Below, in pieces: positions 1 through 7,589 of a DNA stretch of 28,358 nt. Within the stretch, counting starts at the first letter, position 1; every line of letters begins with the position of its first letter. Source of the stretch: Thiobacillus sp. UBA6918 (GTDB taxonomy: Bacteria; Pseudomonadota; Gammaproteobacteria; Burkholderiales; Thiobacillaceae); NCBI GenBank assembly GCA_002450925.1, contig DKAU01000069.1, positions 1-28,358 on the forward strand, in the 5' to 3' direction. The notes under the pieces are model-generated. The model was given only the letters and a program-made list of their open reading frames with translations. It was not told the DNA's origin and ran no database searches. The position numbers and the translations under genes are program-made.

Positions 1-374
1 TTCAGCGCCGGAATCTGGGTGTCGATGTTGACGCCACCGTACACGCACAGCGAACGCAAAGGAAGATATTTGGTGTAGGCCTTGACGCTTTCCTCGACCT
101 GGATCGCCAGTTCGCGCGTGGGTGCAAGAATCAGGGCGCGAATCGGATGGCGTGCCGGCGATGTGCTGGTGTTGGCCATGGGCGCCAGTTTCTCGATGAT
201 GGGCAGCGCGAAGCCTGCGGTCTTGCCGGTGCCGGTCTGTGCCGCCGCCAAAACATCGTGGCCCTGGAGCGCAACAGGAATCACGGCCGCCTGGATGGGC
301 GAAGGTTCCTTGTAGCCAAGGTCGGTCAGTGCGTTAAGTATGTCGGGACGCAACCCGAGGTCTGTAAAAGCCAT
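1..374 (-). CDS. rhlE: DEAD-box ATP-dependent RNA helicase, RhlE type (partial, N-terminal 124 residues)
   Basis: The reading frame begins at an ATG at 374 and runs off the left edge, so only the first helicase domain is visible. Its DEAD-box landmarks occur in order: a Q motif (PSPIQ, residues 25-27 region), Walker A AQTGTGKT (45-52), motif Ia PTRELA (85-90) and the GG of motif Ib (113-114). These proteins unwind short RNA duplexes using ATP in ribosome assembly and RNA decay. The start has a good ribosome site (AGGA, 6 bases upstream) and lies 6 bases after the stop of the upstream hydrolase gene. It is therefore the last visible gene of the dapA-bamC-MBL operon. The RhlE subgroup is suggested by the short N-terminus without extra domains. 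The C-terminal half, which would separate RhlE from related helicases, is outside the window. Confidence 0.88.
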   Translation of the reverse strand, partial: MAFTDLGLRPDILNALTDLGYKEPSPIQAAVIPVALQGHDVLAAAQTGTGKTAGFALPIIEKLAPMANTSTSPARHPIRALILAPTRELAIQVEESVKAYTKYLPLRSLCVYGGVNIDTQIPAL

Positions 375-380
375 CTTTTC

Positions 381-1148
381 CTATTCAATGTGGCGCCAGC
401 CAAAGCCTTCTTCCTGGCAGGCCACTTCTATCCAATCCGGTTCGCAATCCAATGCCTTCGCCAAGGCATTTCTGGCCAAATCAGGCTTATTGTTTTTTTG
501 CGAAAGATGCGCGGCAACAATATGCCGCAACCCGGAAACATCCATCAATTGTAACAATGCAGCCGCCTGTCTGTTTTCCAGGTGACCATATTGACCGCCC
601 ACCCGCTTTTTCAGGCTGGGCGGATAGGGACCGCTGGCAAGCATTTCAGCATCATGATTGCATTCCAGCACCAGCGCATTTACACCACTAAGACACTCGG
701 CAATATGCGGCGTAATGTGGCCTGTATCCGTCAGCACACCCAGGCGCCGGGAGCCGTCACTGAACACGAATTGCACGGGCTCGCGCGCATCGTGCGGCAC
801 TGCAAAAGGCTGGATTTCAAGATCGCCGACCACAAAAGCCTTGGCGGGACTAATCACTTCCACCCAGGGCAGCATGTCTGTCTGTGTCCGCCAGCCGATG
901 TATGTTCCATGCGTGCACCAGACAGGCAACTCATACTTTGTAGCCAGCCTGGACACGCCACCGATATGGTCGCTGTGCTCGTGCGTAACGATCACAGCTT
1001 CCAGATCCTCCGGTATCAGGCCAAGCCTGGCCAATCTCGATCGGGTCTCAACCAGAGAAAACCCGCAATCCATCAAGACCCTGGTTGAGCCTACCTCGAC
1101 AACAAGACCGTTTCCCTCACTACCGCTGCCGAGACTCGCAAACCGCAC
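381..1148 (-). CDS. Metallo-beta-lactamase-fold hydrolase, YycJ/WalJ-like
   Basis: This 255-residue protein has the metal-binding motif THEHSDH (residues 55-61, HxHxDH), a later Asp in LTDTGH, and a C-terminal His in AAHLSQ. These are the usual zinc ligands of the fold. The opening MRFASLGSGSEGN matches the YycJ/WalJ group of small cytoplasmic phosphodiesterase or nuclease-like enzymes, whose substrate is uncertain. The start is GTG at 1148. It is the only in-frame start close to the bamC stop, which lies 12 bases upstream in the same frame. The gene sits between bamC and rhlE, a context common in betaproteobacteria. Family assignment is firm. The exact reaction is not known from the sequence. 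Confidence 0.87.
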   Translation of the reverse strand: MRFASLGSGSEGNGLVVEVGSTRVLMDCGFSLVETRSRLARLGLIPEDLEAVIVTHEHSDHIGGVSRLATKYELPVWCTHGTYIGWRTQTDMLPWVEVISPAKAFVVGDLEIQPFAVPHDAREPVQFVFSDGSRRLGVLTDTGHITPHIAECLSGVNALVLECNHDAEMLASGPYPPSLKKRVGGQYGHLENRQAAALLQLMDVSGLRHIVAAHLSQKNNKPDLARNALAKALDCEPDWIEVACQEEGFGWRHIE

Positions 1149-1160
1149 GCCTTCGGAGCC

Positions 1161-2255
1161 TTACTTGAGTTCCTTGTACAGCAGATTGATGATCCGCTTC
1201 TGAGTGTCAGGGTCAACCGCCTTGCCCTCGGCACCCAGAACGTCAACGCGCGTTTTTTCGCCCGACCCTACCACCTTGATCTGAACTTGCGGCGAGGATT
1301 GTTCCTTCTTGCTGCGCCAGAAAGCCAGCTTCGAAAAGAAGCCTTCATCGCGCTTGGAATCGTTGTCAATCTGCGGGTCGATGTAACGCACATAATAAGT
1401 GCCATTGGAACGGTCGCGGTCTTCGACGGCAAAGCCGATTCGATCCAGTGCAAGGCCAACACGGCGCCATGCACGATCAAAGGTCTCATCCATCTCGAGG
1501 CCGCCGCCGGCAATGCGCGCCATCTCGGGGGCCTGCTGCTGGGCAATCAAGGTTTCGGCACGCGCTTCTTCCACACCAAAGCGCAACATCAGGCGACGAA
1601 GCATCTCGGCTTCAAGTTCGGGATCGGCCGGGCGTGGTTGCCACACTGTCTTGTCCTTGCCCTCGGTTGCATACACCTCATACATGCCTCGATGGCTTAC
1701 GTAGATTTCCGTACCACCGGAGCTTTTCTCGATGCGGGTGCGGAATTTGTCGCGCTCAGGAGTGGAATACATACCCTCAAACACCTTGCCTATGGTGCGG
1801 CGTATCACATCCTGTGGAATCTTGGCGCGATTTTCTGCCCAGTCTGTTTCCATCACCCCGGTATCCTTGGACTCCAGATTGATGATGAAGCCCAGTTCCT
1901 GCCAGAAATCCTTGATTACCGGCCACACCTGTTCAGGCGTTGCGGAAACCACCAGCCAGCGCTGGCTGCCAGAACGCTCGATGCGTGCCTTGTCCTGTTC
2001 CGGCAGAAGCACATTTGCTGTCGGCCGCTCCTTGCGTTCCTTGGAATAGGCGGAATAGGTCGCGGGGCCACCGCCGACATCCGGGACGGTGTAGCGGTTG
2101 TCGCCAGTGGGAGCAGTCAGATCGGGGGGGACCTCAAGGGTGGGCGCCTTGCCTGCCGACTTGTAGTCTATTTTCTTGGGTTCAAGCATTTCGCACCCGC
2201 CCAAGACAAGGGTTGTAATCGAAATGGAAACTATCAAAGGTATATTCAAACGCAT
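1161..2255 (-). CDS. bamC: Outer-membrane protein assembly factor BamC (lipoprotein)
   Basis: The product is a lipoprotein of the BAM complex, which folds and inserts beta-barrel proteins into the outer membrane. I place the start at the ATG at 2255, because GAGG sits 6 bases upstream. The longer frame begins at a GTG at 2267 and adds only four residues. From the chosen start there is a short hydrophobic signal and a lipobox LGGC with the lipidated Cys at residue 21. It is followed by the proline-rich segment with PPDLTAP that in BamC binds BamD, then two helix-grip domains, one near the middle (ERSGSQRWLVV onward) and one near the C-terminus. It follows dapA directly, and its ribosome site overlaps the dapA stop codon, the classic dapA-bamC (nlpB/dapX) arrangement. 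Length, 364 residues, is normal for the family. Confidence 0.92.
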   Translation of the reverse strand: MRLNIPLIVSISITTLVLGGCEMLEPKKIDYKSAGKAPTLEVPPDLTAPTGDNRYTVPDVGGGPATYSAYSKERKERPTANVLLPEQDKARIERSGSQRWLVVSATPEQVWPVIKDFWQELGFIINLESKDTGVMETDWAENRAKIPQDVIRRTIGKVFEGMYSTPERDKFRTRIEKSSGGTEIYVSHRGMYEVYATEGKDKTVWQPRPADPELEAEMLRRLMLRFGVEEARAETLIAQQQAPEMARIAGGGLEMDETFDRAWRRVGLALDRIGFAVEDRDRSNGTYYVRYIDPQIDNDSKRDEGFFSKLAFWRSKKEQSSPQVQIKVVGSGEKTRVDVLGAEGKAVDPDTQKRIINLLYKELK

Positions 2256-2263
2256 CTTTATCC

Positions 2264-3139
2264 TCACATCACTCCAGCCTGCTTCATGGCTTTACGTAGT
2301 GTCTCATGGTGGGCTGCAGCCAGCTGACACAACGGCAAGCGCAACCCATGTTCAATCTTCCCCATCTCAGCCAACGCCCACTTCACAGGAATGGGGTTTG
2401 CTTCCACAAACAGCTTTGTATGCAACCCGAACAACTGCTTGTTGATCTCGCGGGCACGCGGCAGGTTTCCGGCAAAAGCCGCTTCGCATAACTCATGCAT
2501 CAGTTTTGGAGCGATATTTGACGTTACTGAAATCACGCCATGCCCACCCAACAGCATGAATGCAAGGCCGCTGGCATCATCGCCGCTGTATAGCGCGAAG
2601 TCTGCTGGCGCCCGGTGAACGAGGTCTGTGCCGCGCTCCATGTTGCCGGTCGCATCCTTGATGCCAACGATGTTCGGAATCTCCGACAGTCGCAGCACGG
2701 TATCGTTATTCATGTCAGCAACGGTACGGCCTGGAACGTTATAGAGGATGACGGGGATATCCACCGATTCCGCAATGGCATTGAAATGTCGGTAGAGGCC
2801 TTCCTGCGTGGGTTTGTTGTAATAGGGAACGACGGACAAAACCGCGTCAGCACCGGCCGCCTTGGCGCAATGAGTCAGTTCGATCGCTTCACTCGTGGAA
2901 TTGGCCCCTGTCCCCGCAATCACGGGTATGCGGCCTGCAATTTGTTCCGCGGTCACACGAATCAGCTCACAGTGTTCATCATAATCAACGGTCGGAGACT
3001 CGCCTGTGGTTCCCACCACGACGATGCCATCCGTTCCCTGATCGACATGCCAGTCGAGCAATTTGCGCAAACCGGGAAAGTCCAGGCTGCCGTCTTCATG
3101 CATGGGTGTGGCGATCGCCACCAGACTGCCCTTGATCAT
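2264..3139 (-). CDS. dapA: 4-hydroxy-tetrahydrodipicolinate synthase
   Basis: DapA condenses pyruvate with aspartate semialdehyde, the first committed step of lysine and diaminopimelate synthesis in the cytoplasm. The 291-residue protein shows the whole active site: GTTGES (43-48), Tyr107 in VVPYYNKP, Tyr133 in LYNVPGR and the Schiff-base Lys161 in GIKDATGN. Length is typical (about 292). The start is ATG at 3139. Only 41 bases separate it from the end of fliR, and they contain an AT-rich inverted repeat but no convincing terminator, so it is unclear whether dapA has its own promoter or also receives flagellar transcripts. It leads the operon dapA-bamC-MBL-rhlE, which links lysine and peptidoglycan precursor supply with envelope assembly. 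Confidence 0.96.
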   Translation of the reverse strand: MIKGSLVAIATPMHEDGSLDFPGLRKLLDWHVDQGTDGIVVVGTTGESPTVDYDEHCELIRVTAEQIAGRIPVIAGTGANSTSEAIELTHCAKAAGADAVLSVVPYYNKPTQEGLYRHFNAIAESVDIPVILYNVPGRTVADMNNDTVLRLSEIPNIVGIKDATGNMERGTDLVHRAPADFALYSGDDASGLAFMLLGGHGVISVTSNIAPKLMHELCEAAFAGNLPRAREINKQLFGLHTKLFVEANPIPVKWALAEMGKIEHGLRLPLCQLAAAHHETLRKAMKQAGVM

Positions 3140-3156
3140 TGATGCCTAGGCCAACA

Positions 3157-3176
3157 TTTAAAACTGCGATTTTAAA
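3157..3176. repeat. AT-rich inverted repeat between fliR and dapA
   Basis: TTTAAAA and TTTTAAA form perfect 7-bp arms around the 6-base spacer CTGCGA, starting 4 bases beyond the fliR stop. The stem is AT-only and has no following T-run, so it is a poor intrinsic terminator. It may instead be part of the dapA promoter or operator region. Function unknown. Confidence 0.35.
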
Positions 3177-3180
3177 CCAT

Positions 3181-3924
3181 TCAGGGCAATAGCTGTGGTA
3201 TCAGGCGGTTAAACGATCCTCCCAGCCCGGAGATCAGCATGGGAACAGCCATGGTGAGGCTAGCCATCAAGGTGAAGGCGCCCAGAGTCAAACCAACAGA
3301 AAATCCATCAACCCCAGGCAAAGTGCGTGACAGGATGGAAAAAGCAAGATGTGCAAGCAACACCATTATCAGCAAGGGCAAAGCCAATTGCAGGGCTGTA
3401 GCCAGAAGCATGCCGCCTGCCTGCACCAATTCATATGCTGAAGCGGCGCCTATCAACCCACCTGCCGGTACCGCTGCGAAACTTGCATTGAAAGCCTGAA
3501 TCACAAGCAACTGTCCATTGGCTGAAAAGAAGGCCAGTAGCGCCAACCACCATGCCAGTGACCTCAGCACAGAATCAAGCCCGCCCTTCTGCTCAGCCTG
3601 CACCTGAGCCAACCCCAGGCTGGCCGTAAGTCCAACCAGGGACAGGGCCGCTTCCGACACCGCCACCAGCAGTCTCGGGACAAAACCCATGACTGCGCCC
3701 GTTAAAAAAGCAAATGTCAGGGAGACCAGCCCATCCGGGGTAAAAACGCTGGACTGTCCGGCAGGTATTGCAGGCACCCATACCCATGCCAGGGATCCCG
3801 CCACCAGCAACCTTACACTCCAGGACAAACGACTCAGGAGAGGATCGATCCATGCCCATCCGAGCAGGCGGGCAGATACATATAACCAGGACGCCAGTTC
3901 TGCTTGGGTAAGCGTAACTTCCAT
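3181..3924 (-). CDS. fliR: Flagellar-type export apparatus protein FliR
   Basis: FliR is an inner-membrane part of the type III export gate and caps the FliP5-FliQ4 helical assembly. The protein has about 247 residues and is almost wholly hydrophobic with several membrane segments. It carries the family hallmarks LARVLGxxxxxP-like start (SARLLGWAWIDPLL) and a conserved C-terminal half with PLLIMVLLAHLAFSILSRTLP. I use the ATG at 3924, one base after the fliQ stop. The frame also allows a TTG start at 3933, overlapping fliQ by 8 bases. It is the last gene of the minus-strand fliF-fliR cluster and follows fliQ as usual. No FlhB is fused to it, and none is present downstream. Confidence 0.92.
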   Translation of the reverse strand: MEVTLTQAELASWLYVSARLLGWAWIDPLLSRLSWSVRLLVAGSLAWVWVPAIPAGQSSVFTPDGLVSLTFAFLTGAVMGFVPRLLVAVSEAALSLVGLTASLGLAQVQAEQKGGLDSVLRSLAWWLALLAFFSANGQLLVIQAFNASFAAVPAGGLIGAASAYELVQAGGMLLATALQLALPLLIMVLLAHLAFSILSRTLPGVDGFSVGLTLGAFTLMASLTMAVPMLISGLGGSFNRLIPQLLP

Positions 3925-3925
3925 G

Positions 3926-4180
3926 TCACTCAATCAAGCCCGGAAACCCAGCCAAAACTTGTCTTGCGAATTCAATCAGGCGCCCGCCCATCCACGCTCC
4001 CAACAGGCCAAGCACGAGTGTCAATACCAACAGCTTGGGCACAAATGACAAAGTCGGTTCGAGGATCTGGGTAGCCGCCTGGAAAACGCTCATCAAGAGT
4101 GCCGTCAGAAGGAGTGCACCCATGATCGGCAAGGCCAGCCAGAAAGCAAGCCAAAAGGCCTGGTAAAGAAGCCCTTCCAT
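3926..4180 (-). CDS. fliQ: Flagellar-type export apparatus protein FliQ
   Basis: This 84-residue protein (family about 89) has two long hydrophobic helices joined by the signature segment FQAATQILEPTLSFVPK at about residues 33-49, which closely matches the FliQ consensus. FliQ packs in four copies around FliP and FliR in the export gate. Its ATG overlaps the fliP stop as TGATG, so translation is probably coupled. It has a few residues fewer at the N-terminus than enteric FliQ, without loss of the core. Confidence 0.94.
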   Translation of the reverse strand: MEGLLYQAFWLAFWLALPIMGALLLTALLMSVFQAATQILEPTLSFVPKLLVLTLVLGLLGAWMGGRLIEFARQVLAGFPGLIE

Positions 4181-4917
4181 CAGAAACTGTTCACCAATGA
4201 GCCGACCAGCAGATGCCAGCCATCGGCCATGACGAACAACAGCAATTTCAGCGACAGTGAAACCATCTGGGGTGGCACCATGATCATGCCCATGCCTGCA
4301 AGCACGCTGGCCACGACTAGATCGATGATCAGAAACGGCAGGATCACCATGAAACCAATCTGAAATGCAGTTTTCAGCTCACTCGTGACAAAGGCCGGCG
4401 CCAAAGCATGGAACGGTACAGATTCAGGTTTCTTCAGATCAACCTTGGCACCTTCAGGCATAAATATGGCCAGATCGTCTTCGCGTGTTTGCCTGAACAT
4501 GAACCCCTTGAGCGCATCACCTGCTTTCTCACGCGCAGCCTGTCCGCTCAACTGACCCTTGCCATAAGGCTCGAAAGCTTCCAGACGAATTTTCTCGGTA
4601 ATTGGGAACATGACGAAATATGTGAGCAGCATAGCCAGACCCACCAACACCAGGTTGGGCGGCGCATACTGGTTTCCCAGTCCCTGGCGAAGCAGGAAAA
4701 ACACCACGACGACACGTGTAAAGGCAGACAGCGAAAGCAGGAGCGCTGGCAAAAATGGCAATATCAGAACATAGGGCAAGCTCTCAGCGGGAATCGAATA
4801 GCTCTGCCCTCCGGCAACCGCCGTCGTCTTGAACAATTCAAAACCCTGCCCTGCAGCGAATGCTTCGACACTGGCCAGCAACAGGCCTGCCAGCAGTAAA
4901 GCAAAACTCTTCTTCAT
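4180..4917 (-). CDS. fliP: Flagellar-type export apparatus protein FliP
   Basis: FliP forms the pentameric core of the type III export gate in the inner membrane. The 245-residue protein begins with a cleavable signal peptide (charged MKKS, hydrophobic stretch, AFA-A near residue 22). It contains the family motifs LPALLLSLSAFTRVVVVFFLLRQ, GNQYAPPNLVLVGLAMLLT, FMFRQTREDDL and the very conserved AFVTSELKTAFQIGF, PFLIIDLVVASVLAGMGM and DGWHLLVGSLV. Length is normal. The start ATG overlaps the fliO stop (ATGA). This is the best-conserved protein in the cluster and makes the flagellar-type identity secure. Confidence 0.97.
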   Translation of the reverse strand: MKKSFALLLAGLLLASVEAFAAGQGFELFKTTAVAGGQSYSIPAESLPYVLILPFLPALLLSLSAFTRVVVVFFLLRQGLGNQYAPPNLVLVGLAMLLTYFVMFPITEKIRLEAFEPYGKGQLSGQAAREKAGDALKGFMFRQTREDDLAIFMPEGAKVDLKKPESVPFHALAPAFVTSELKTAFQIGFMVILPFLIIDLVVASVLAGMGMIMVPPQMVSLSLKLLLFVMADGWHLLVGSLVNSF

Positions 4918-5237
4918 TCTCTATCCCCCGGCTTGGGGAATGTATGAAGGATTCTTACCTGACCCCCACCAACACCCAAAACCAGCCAGGTATTTTCAAC
5001 CTCGACCACCACGACTCTTTCGCGTGGTCCGACCATGGTTGCGCCGACGATTTTGACAGGCCCTGTTTTGCCTACCTGGGGCACATATCGTTTCACAAGC
5101 CAGGCAGCCAGCACAAACAAGCCCAAGATCACCGTCAGGGACACCAACATACCTGCCACCCCGGTGCCTGTATCCGCTGCCCATACTGGCGTGCTTGATA
5201 CCAGCATGACTATCAACGTCAACCCGTACCGACTCAT
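4914..5237 (-). CDS. fliO: Flagellar-type biosynthesis protein FliO
   Basis: I place the start at ATG 5237, inside a longer open frame. Here the ATG overlaps the upstream stop as ATGA and has GGGAG 8 bases ahead. The 107-residue product has a signal peptide (to about residue 21, VWAA), a membrane helix at about 29-48, and a short cytoplasmic beta-rich domain with VGPRERVVVVEVENTWLVLGV, typical of FliO. FliO is an assembly factor that stabilises FliP pentamers and is often poorly conserved. Its position directly before fliP supports the call. Confidence 0.88.
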   Translation of the reverse strand: MSRYGLTLIVMLVSSTPVWAADTGTGVAGMLVSLTVILGLFVLAAWLVKRYVPQVGKTGPVKIVGATMVGPRERVVVVEVENTWLVLGVGGGQVRILHTFPKPGDRE

Positions 5238-5710
5238 TTTTTCTCCCTGATTGCACGTCGCGCCCAAGACATGGCATGCATGCTGTTCCAGACAATTTTC
5301 AATTCGCCTTGCTGCTTTCCGATACTCGCCTGAAAACTCATGGCTTCGGGCCATGACGCATTGTCGCCCGCATTGAATACAGACTCCGCAAGTGTCCGCC
5401 TGACCAACCTGGAAAGAGGTGTCAGCAGAGATGAATCGCTAAACTGCCATGCTGCCACTTCTGCTCTGCCGCCATAGCGGACCGTTAGCCACGCCTCTGC
5501 AAGTCCATCTTCAATTTCAATTACGGGTTCATTGCCTTCAGGCCGTGCATGCGCCGTGTCACCAGGAAAATAGCCGATGGTAACTTTCTGCCCAAGTGCG
5601 GCAATCAGTTTTTGACGCAATCTTTCGGCGAATGCCTGAAGATGATCTTCTGGCTTCTCAAGCCGAAGGCAGGCACGCTCTTCCGGGCTTAATTCAGAGA
5701 GCCTGATCAT
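5234..5710 (-). CDS. Unrecognised protein in the fliK-N slot of the flagellar cluster
   Basis: I do not recognise this 158-residue protein. It has no signal peptide or membrane segment. Visible features are a charged helical N-terminus (LSPEERACLRLEKPEDHLQ), a beta-rich middle (QKVTIGYFPGD, PVIEIEDGLAEAWLTVRYGG), a helical stretch (LLTPLSRLVRRTLAESVF) and a C-terminus with KIVWNSMHAMSWARRAIREKK. It lies between fliJ and fliO, where fliK, fliL, fliM and fliN normally sit, and overlaps both neighbours by ATGA, so it belongs to the operon. No SpoA (FliN) domain and no FliK-like C-terminal domain are seen. The middle part faintly recalls the N-terminal region of FliM/SctQ-type C-ring proteins, but this is a weak impression. 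Real gene: very likely. Function: unknown. Confidence 0.8.
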   Translation of the reverse strand: MIRLSELSPEERACLRLEKPEDHLQAFAERLRQKLIAALGQKVTIGYFPGDTAHARPEGNEPVIEIEDGLAEAWLTVRYGGRAEVAAWQFSDSSLLTPLSRLVRRTLAESVFNAGDNASWPEAMSFQASIGKQQGELKIVWNSMHAMSWARRAIREKK

Positions 5711-6195
5711 GACTGCTCAGTCTCCGTGTACAAATATCTTGCACCACTCTGCTCACTGAAACGTTGTGCGTAGGCACTTCTAGCGGAAAGTTCGTCATGT
5801 AGACGACGCTCGCGTTTTTCCTCGCGCCGGCTCTCCTCCAACTCGTGGCGACGCGCCAGGACCAGAAAGGCTTCCACGCGCTTTTTCTCGATCTTCCAGT
5901 CATTCAGTGCAAGCTGCCATTCTTCACGGGCGTTTTCCAGATCACGCTCGGCGGAAGTCATGTTCGCCTGCCATTGTCTCAGCGTCTCGCTTGCCTGCTG
6001 TGCCATCGAGGCAGAACAACCTTGTTGCATCCGCAGATTGAGTTCGCCTGTGTAATGTTTGCGGCGTTGCTCAAGCCGAACCAGATGGGTTCTTGCATTC
6101 AGCCAGCCCACATAGGCAACTTTCACAATGCGCGATTTTGCCTCCGCCCTTCGATCGGCCACATCAAGGGCTGCCTGAAGCGCAAAGGCAGCCAT
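5707..6195 (-). CDS. fliJ: Flagellar-type export chaperone/stalk protein FliJ
   Basis: This 162-residue protein is strongly charged and predicted to be almost entirely coiled coil, as in FliJ, the central stalk that links the FliI ATPase ring to FlhA. The C-terminal half has the typical run of Lys, Arg and Glu (EKKRVEAFLVLARRHELEESRREEKRERR). It follows fliI, with the start ATG sharing a base with the fliI stop (TGATG), the canonical position. Sequence is poorly conserved in this family, so the call rests on coiled-coil character plus order. Confidence 0.83.
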   Translation of the reverse strand: MAAFALQAALDVADRRAEAKSRIVKVAYVGWLNARTHLVRLEQRRKHYTGELNLRMQQGCSASMAQQASETLRQWQANMTSAERDLENAREEWQLALNDWKIEKKRVEAFLVLARRHELEESRREEKRERRLHDELSARSAYAQRFSEQSGARYLYTETEQS

Positions 6196-7589
6196 CAGGG
6201 CAACACCCCGATCAACGCATTGCGGGCCTGTTCCAGACTCACACGTTCCCGGATTTCCTGCGACATGAATGCCTGCATTGCAGGCTGCAGTTTCATCGCC
6301 TCATCCAGAACAGGATCGGCACCCGGGACATAAGCTCCCACAGCCACCAAATCACGGCTGCGCCGATAGCGAGAATACAAGTACTTGAAACGGCGAATGC
6401 GCTCCAGATCCTCCTGGCTGGTCAGATCAGGCAAGGCCCGGCTGATGGAGGATTCGATATCAATGGCCGGGTAAAGTCCGGAATCGGCAAGGTCGCGCGA
6501 CAACACAATATGGCCGTCGAGAATGGCACGTGCTGCGTCGGCAATCGGATCCTGCTGATCATCCTGCTCTGTAAAAACGGTAAAGAAGGCCGTGATGGAA
6601 CCTCCGCCTTTGGCGTTGCCAGCACGCTCGCACAACTGCGGCAATTTGGAAAACACCGAAGGCGGATAGCCCTTGGTGGCGGGTGGTTCGCCGATTGCCA
6701 GCGCCACCTCACGCTGGGCCATGGCATAGCGAGTGAGCGAATCCATGATGAGCAGCACATGCTTTCCCTGATCACGAAAATACTCGGCGATCGATACGGC
6801 ATAGGCTGCACCGTTCAGTCGCATCAGGGGTGGCGTGTCGGCAGGTGCCGCCACCACGACCGAGCGTGACATACCCTCAGGCCCCAGATTGTTTTCGATG
6901 AAATCCTTGACCTCACGGCCACGCTCGCCGATCAGGCCAACCACGACCACATCCGCGTTGGTATATTTCGCCATCATTCCAAGCAAGAGGCTCTTGCCTA
7001 CACCACTACCTGCAAACAGGCCCAGACGCTGGCCATGGCCAACCGTCAAGAGCGCATTGATGGAACGCACACCAACATCGAGCGGCTCTCGTATGGGAGT
7101 ACGCTCAAGCGGGTTCAACGAGCGGGCATAAAGCGGAACCCTCTTTTCCGGCACCAAGGGACCCAAGCCATCAAGTGGTCGACCGGCACCATCCAGCACC
7201 CTGCCCAATAATTGTTTTCCAACCGCCACCTGCCGTACACGGTCCTGGACTCGGCGCTTGGGGGTATAGCGCTGCCCTAGGCGGGGAGGTTGTTGCGCCA
7301 GCGGGTTCTCGGGTATGACATGCGCGCCCGGCATCACACCATAGACATCTGTTGAGGGCATGAGCAGCAGACGATCGCCCGAGAAACCAACTACTTCCGC
7401 ATCGACACCCGGACCACCCGGAACCTGAACCATGCACTGGCTGCCGATCGGAATACGAAGACCCACCGCCTCCATCACCAGACCGGCCACACGAGTCAGT
7501 CGGCCACTTTCTGCCCAGGGTTGGGAGAAACTGACCGCACGTCTGCAATCGGCAACATATTCTCGGTAACGTACAGTGCGATCCATCAT
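6195..7589 (-). CDS. fliI: Flagellar-type export ATPase FliI
   Basis: FliI is the hexameric ATPase at the base of the export gate, related to the F1 beta subunit. The 464-residue protein has Walker A AGSGVGKS (193-200), the signature GERGREVKDF (221-230), a Walker B strand ending in LLIMDSLTRYAMAQREVAL, and the conserved DGHIVLSRDLADSGLYPAID. This last motif separates FliI/SctN from F1 subunits. A segment of about 20 extra residues around 93-116 (PENPL to QDRVRQ) precedes VGKQLLGRVLDG. Such insertions of variable length occur in the family. Its ATG overlaps the fliH stop (ATGA). Length is near the family norm (about 450). Confidence 0.96.
   Translation of the reverse strand: MMDRTVRYREYVADCRRAVSFSQPWAESGRLTRVAGLVMEAVGLRIPIGSQCMVQVPGGPGVDAEVVGFSGDRLLLMPSTDVYGVMPGAHVIPENPLAQQPPRLGQRYTPKRRVQDRVRQVAVGKQLLGRVLDGAGRPLDGLGPLVPEKRVPLYARSLNPLERTPIREPLDVGVRSINALLTVGHGQRLGLFAGSGVGKSLLLGMMAKYTNADVVVVGLIGERGREVKDFIENNLGPEGMSRSVVVAAPADTPPLMRLNGAAYAVSIAEYFRDQGKHVLLIMDSLTRYAMAQREVALAIGEPPATKGYPPSVFSKLPQLCERAGNAKGGGSITAFFTVFTEQDDQQDPIADAARAILDGHIVLSRDLADSGLYPAIDIESSISRALPDLTSQEDLERIRRFKYLYSRYRRSRDLVAVGAYVPGADPVLDEAMKLQPAMQAFMSQEIRERVSLEQARNALIGVLP

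Noticed and set aside
82..554. Overlapping plus-strand frames near the left edge
   Set aside because: They lie opposite the rhlE helicase motifs and the end of the hydrolase gene; the minus-strand reading has the real domains.
1287..2327. 346-codon open frame on the plus strand across bamC
   Set aside because: It lies antisense to a well-recognised bamC with lipobox and domain motifs, shows no family motif of its own, and is explained by codon bias of the real gene.
2615..3142. 175-codon open frame on the plus strand across dapA
   Set aside because: Antisense to dapA, whose active-site residues are complete. No protein family recognised.
5234..5710. Idea that the gene between fliJ and fliO is FliN or FliK
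   Set aside because: No SpoA domain and no FliK-type C-terminal domain can be seen; position alone is not enough.
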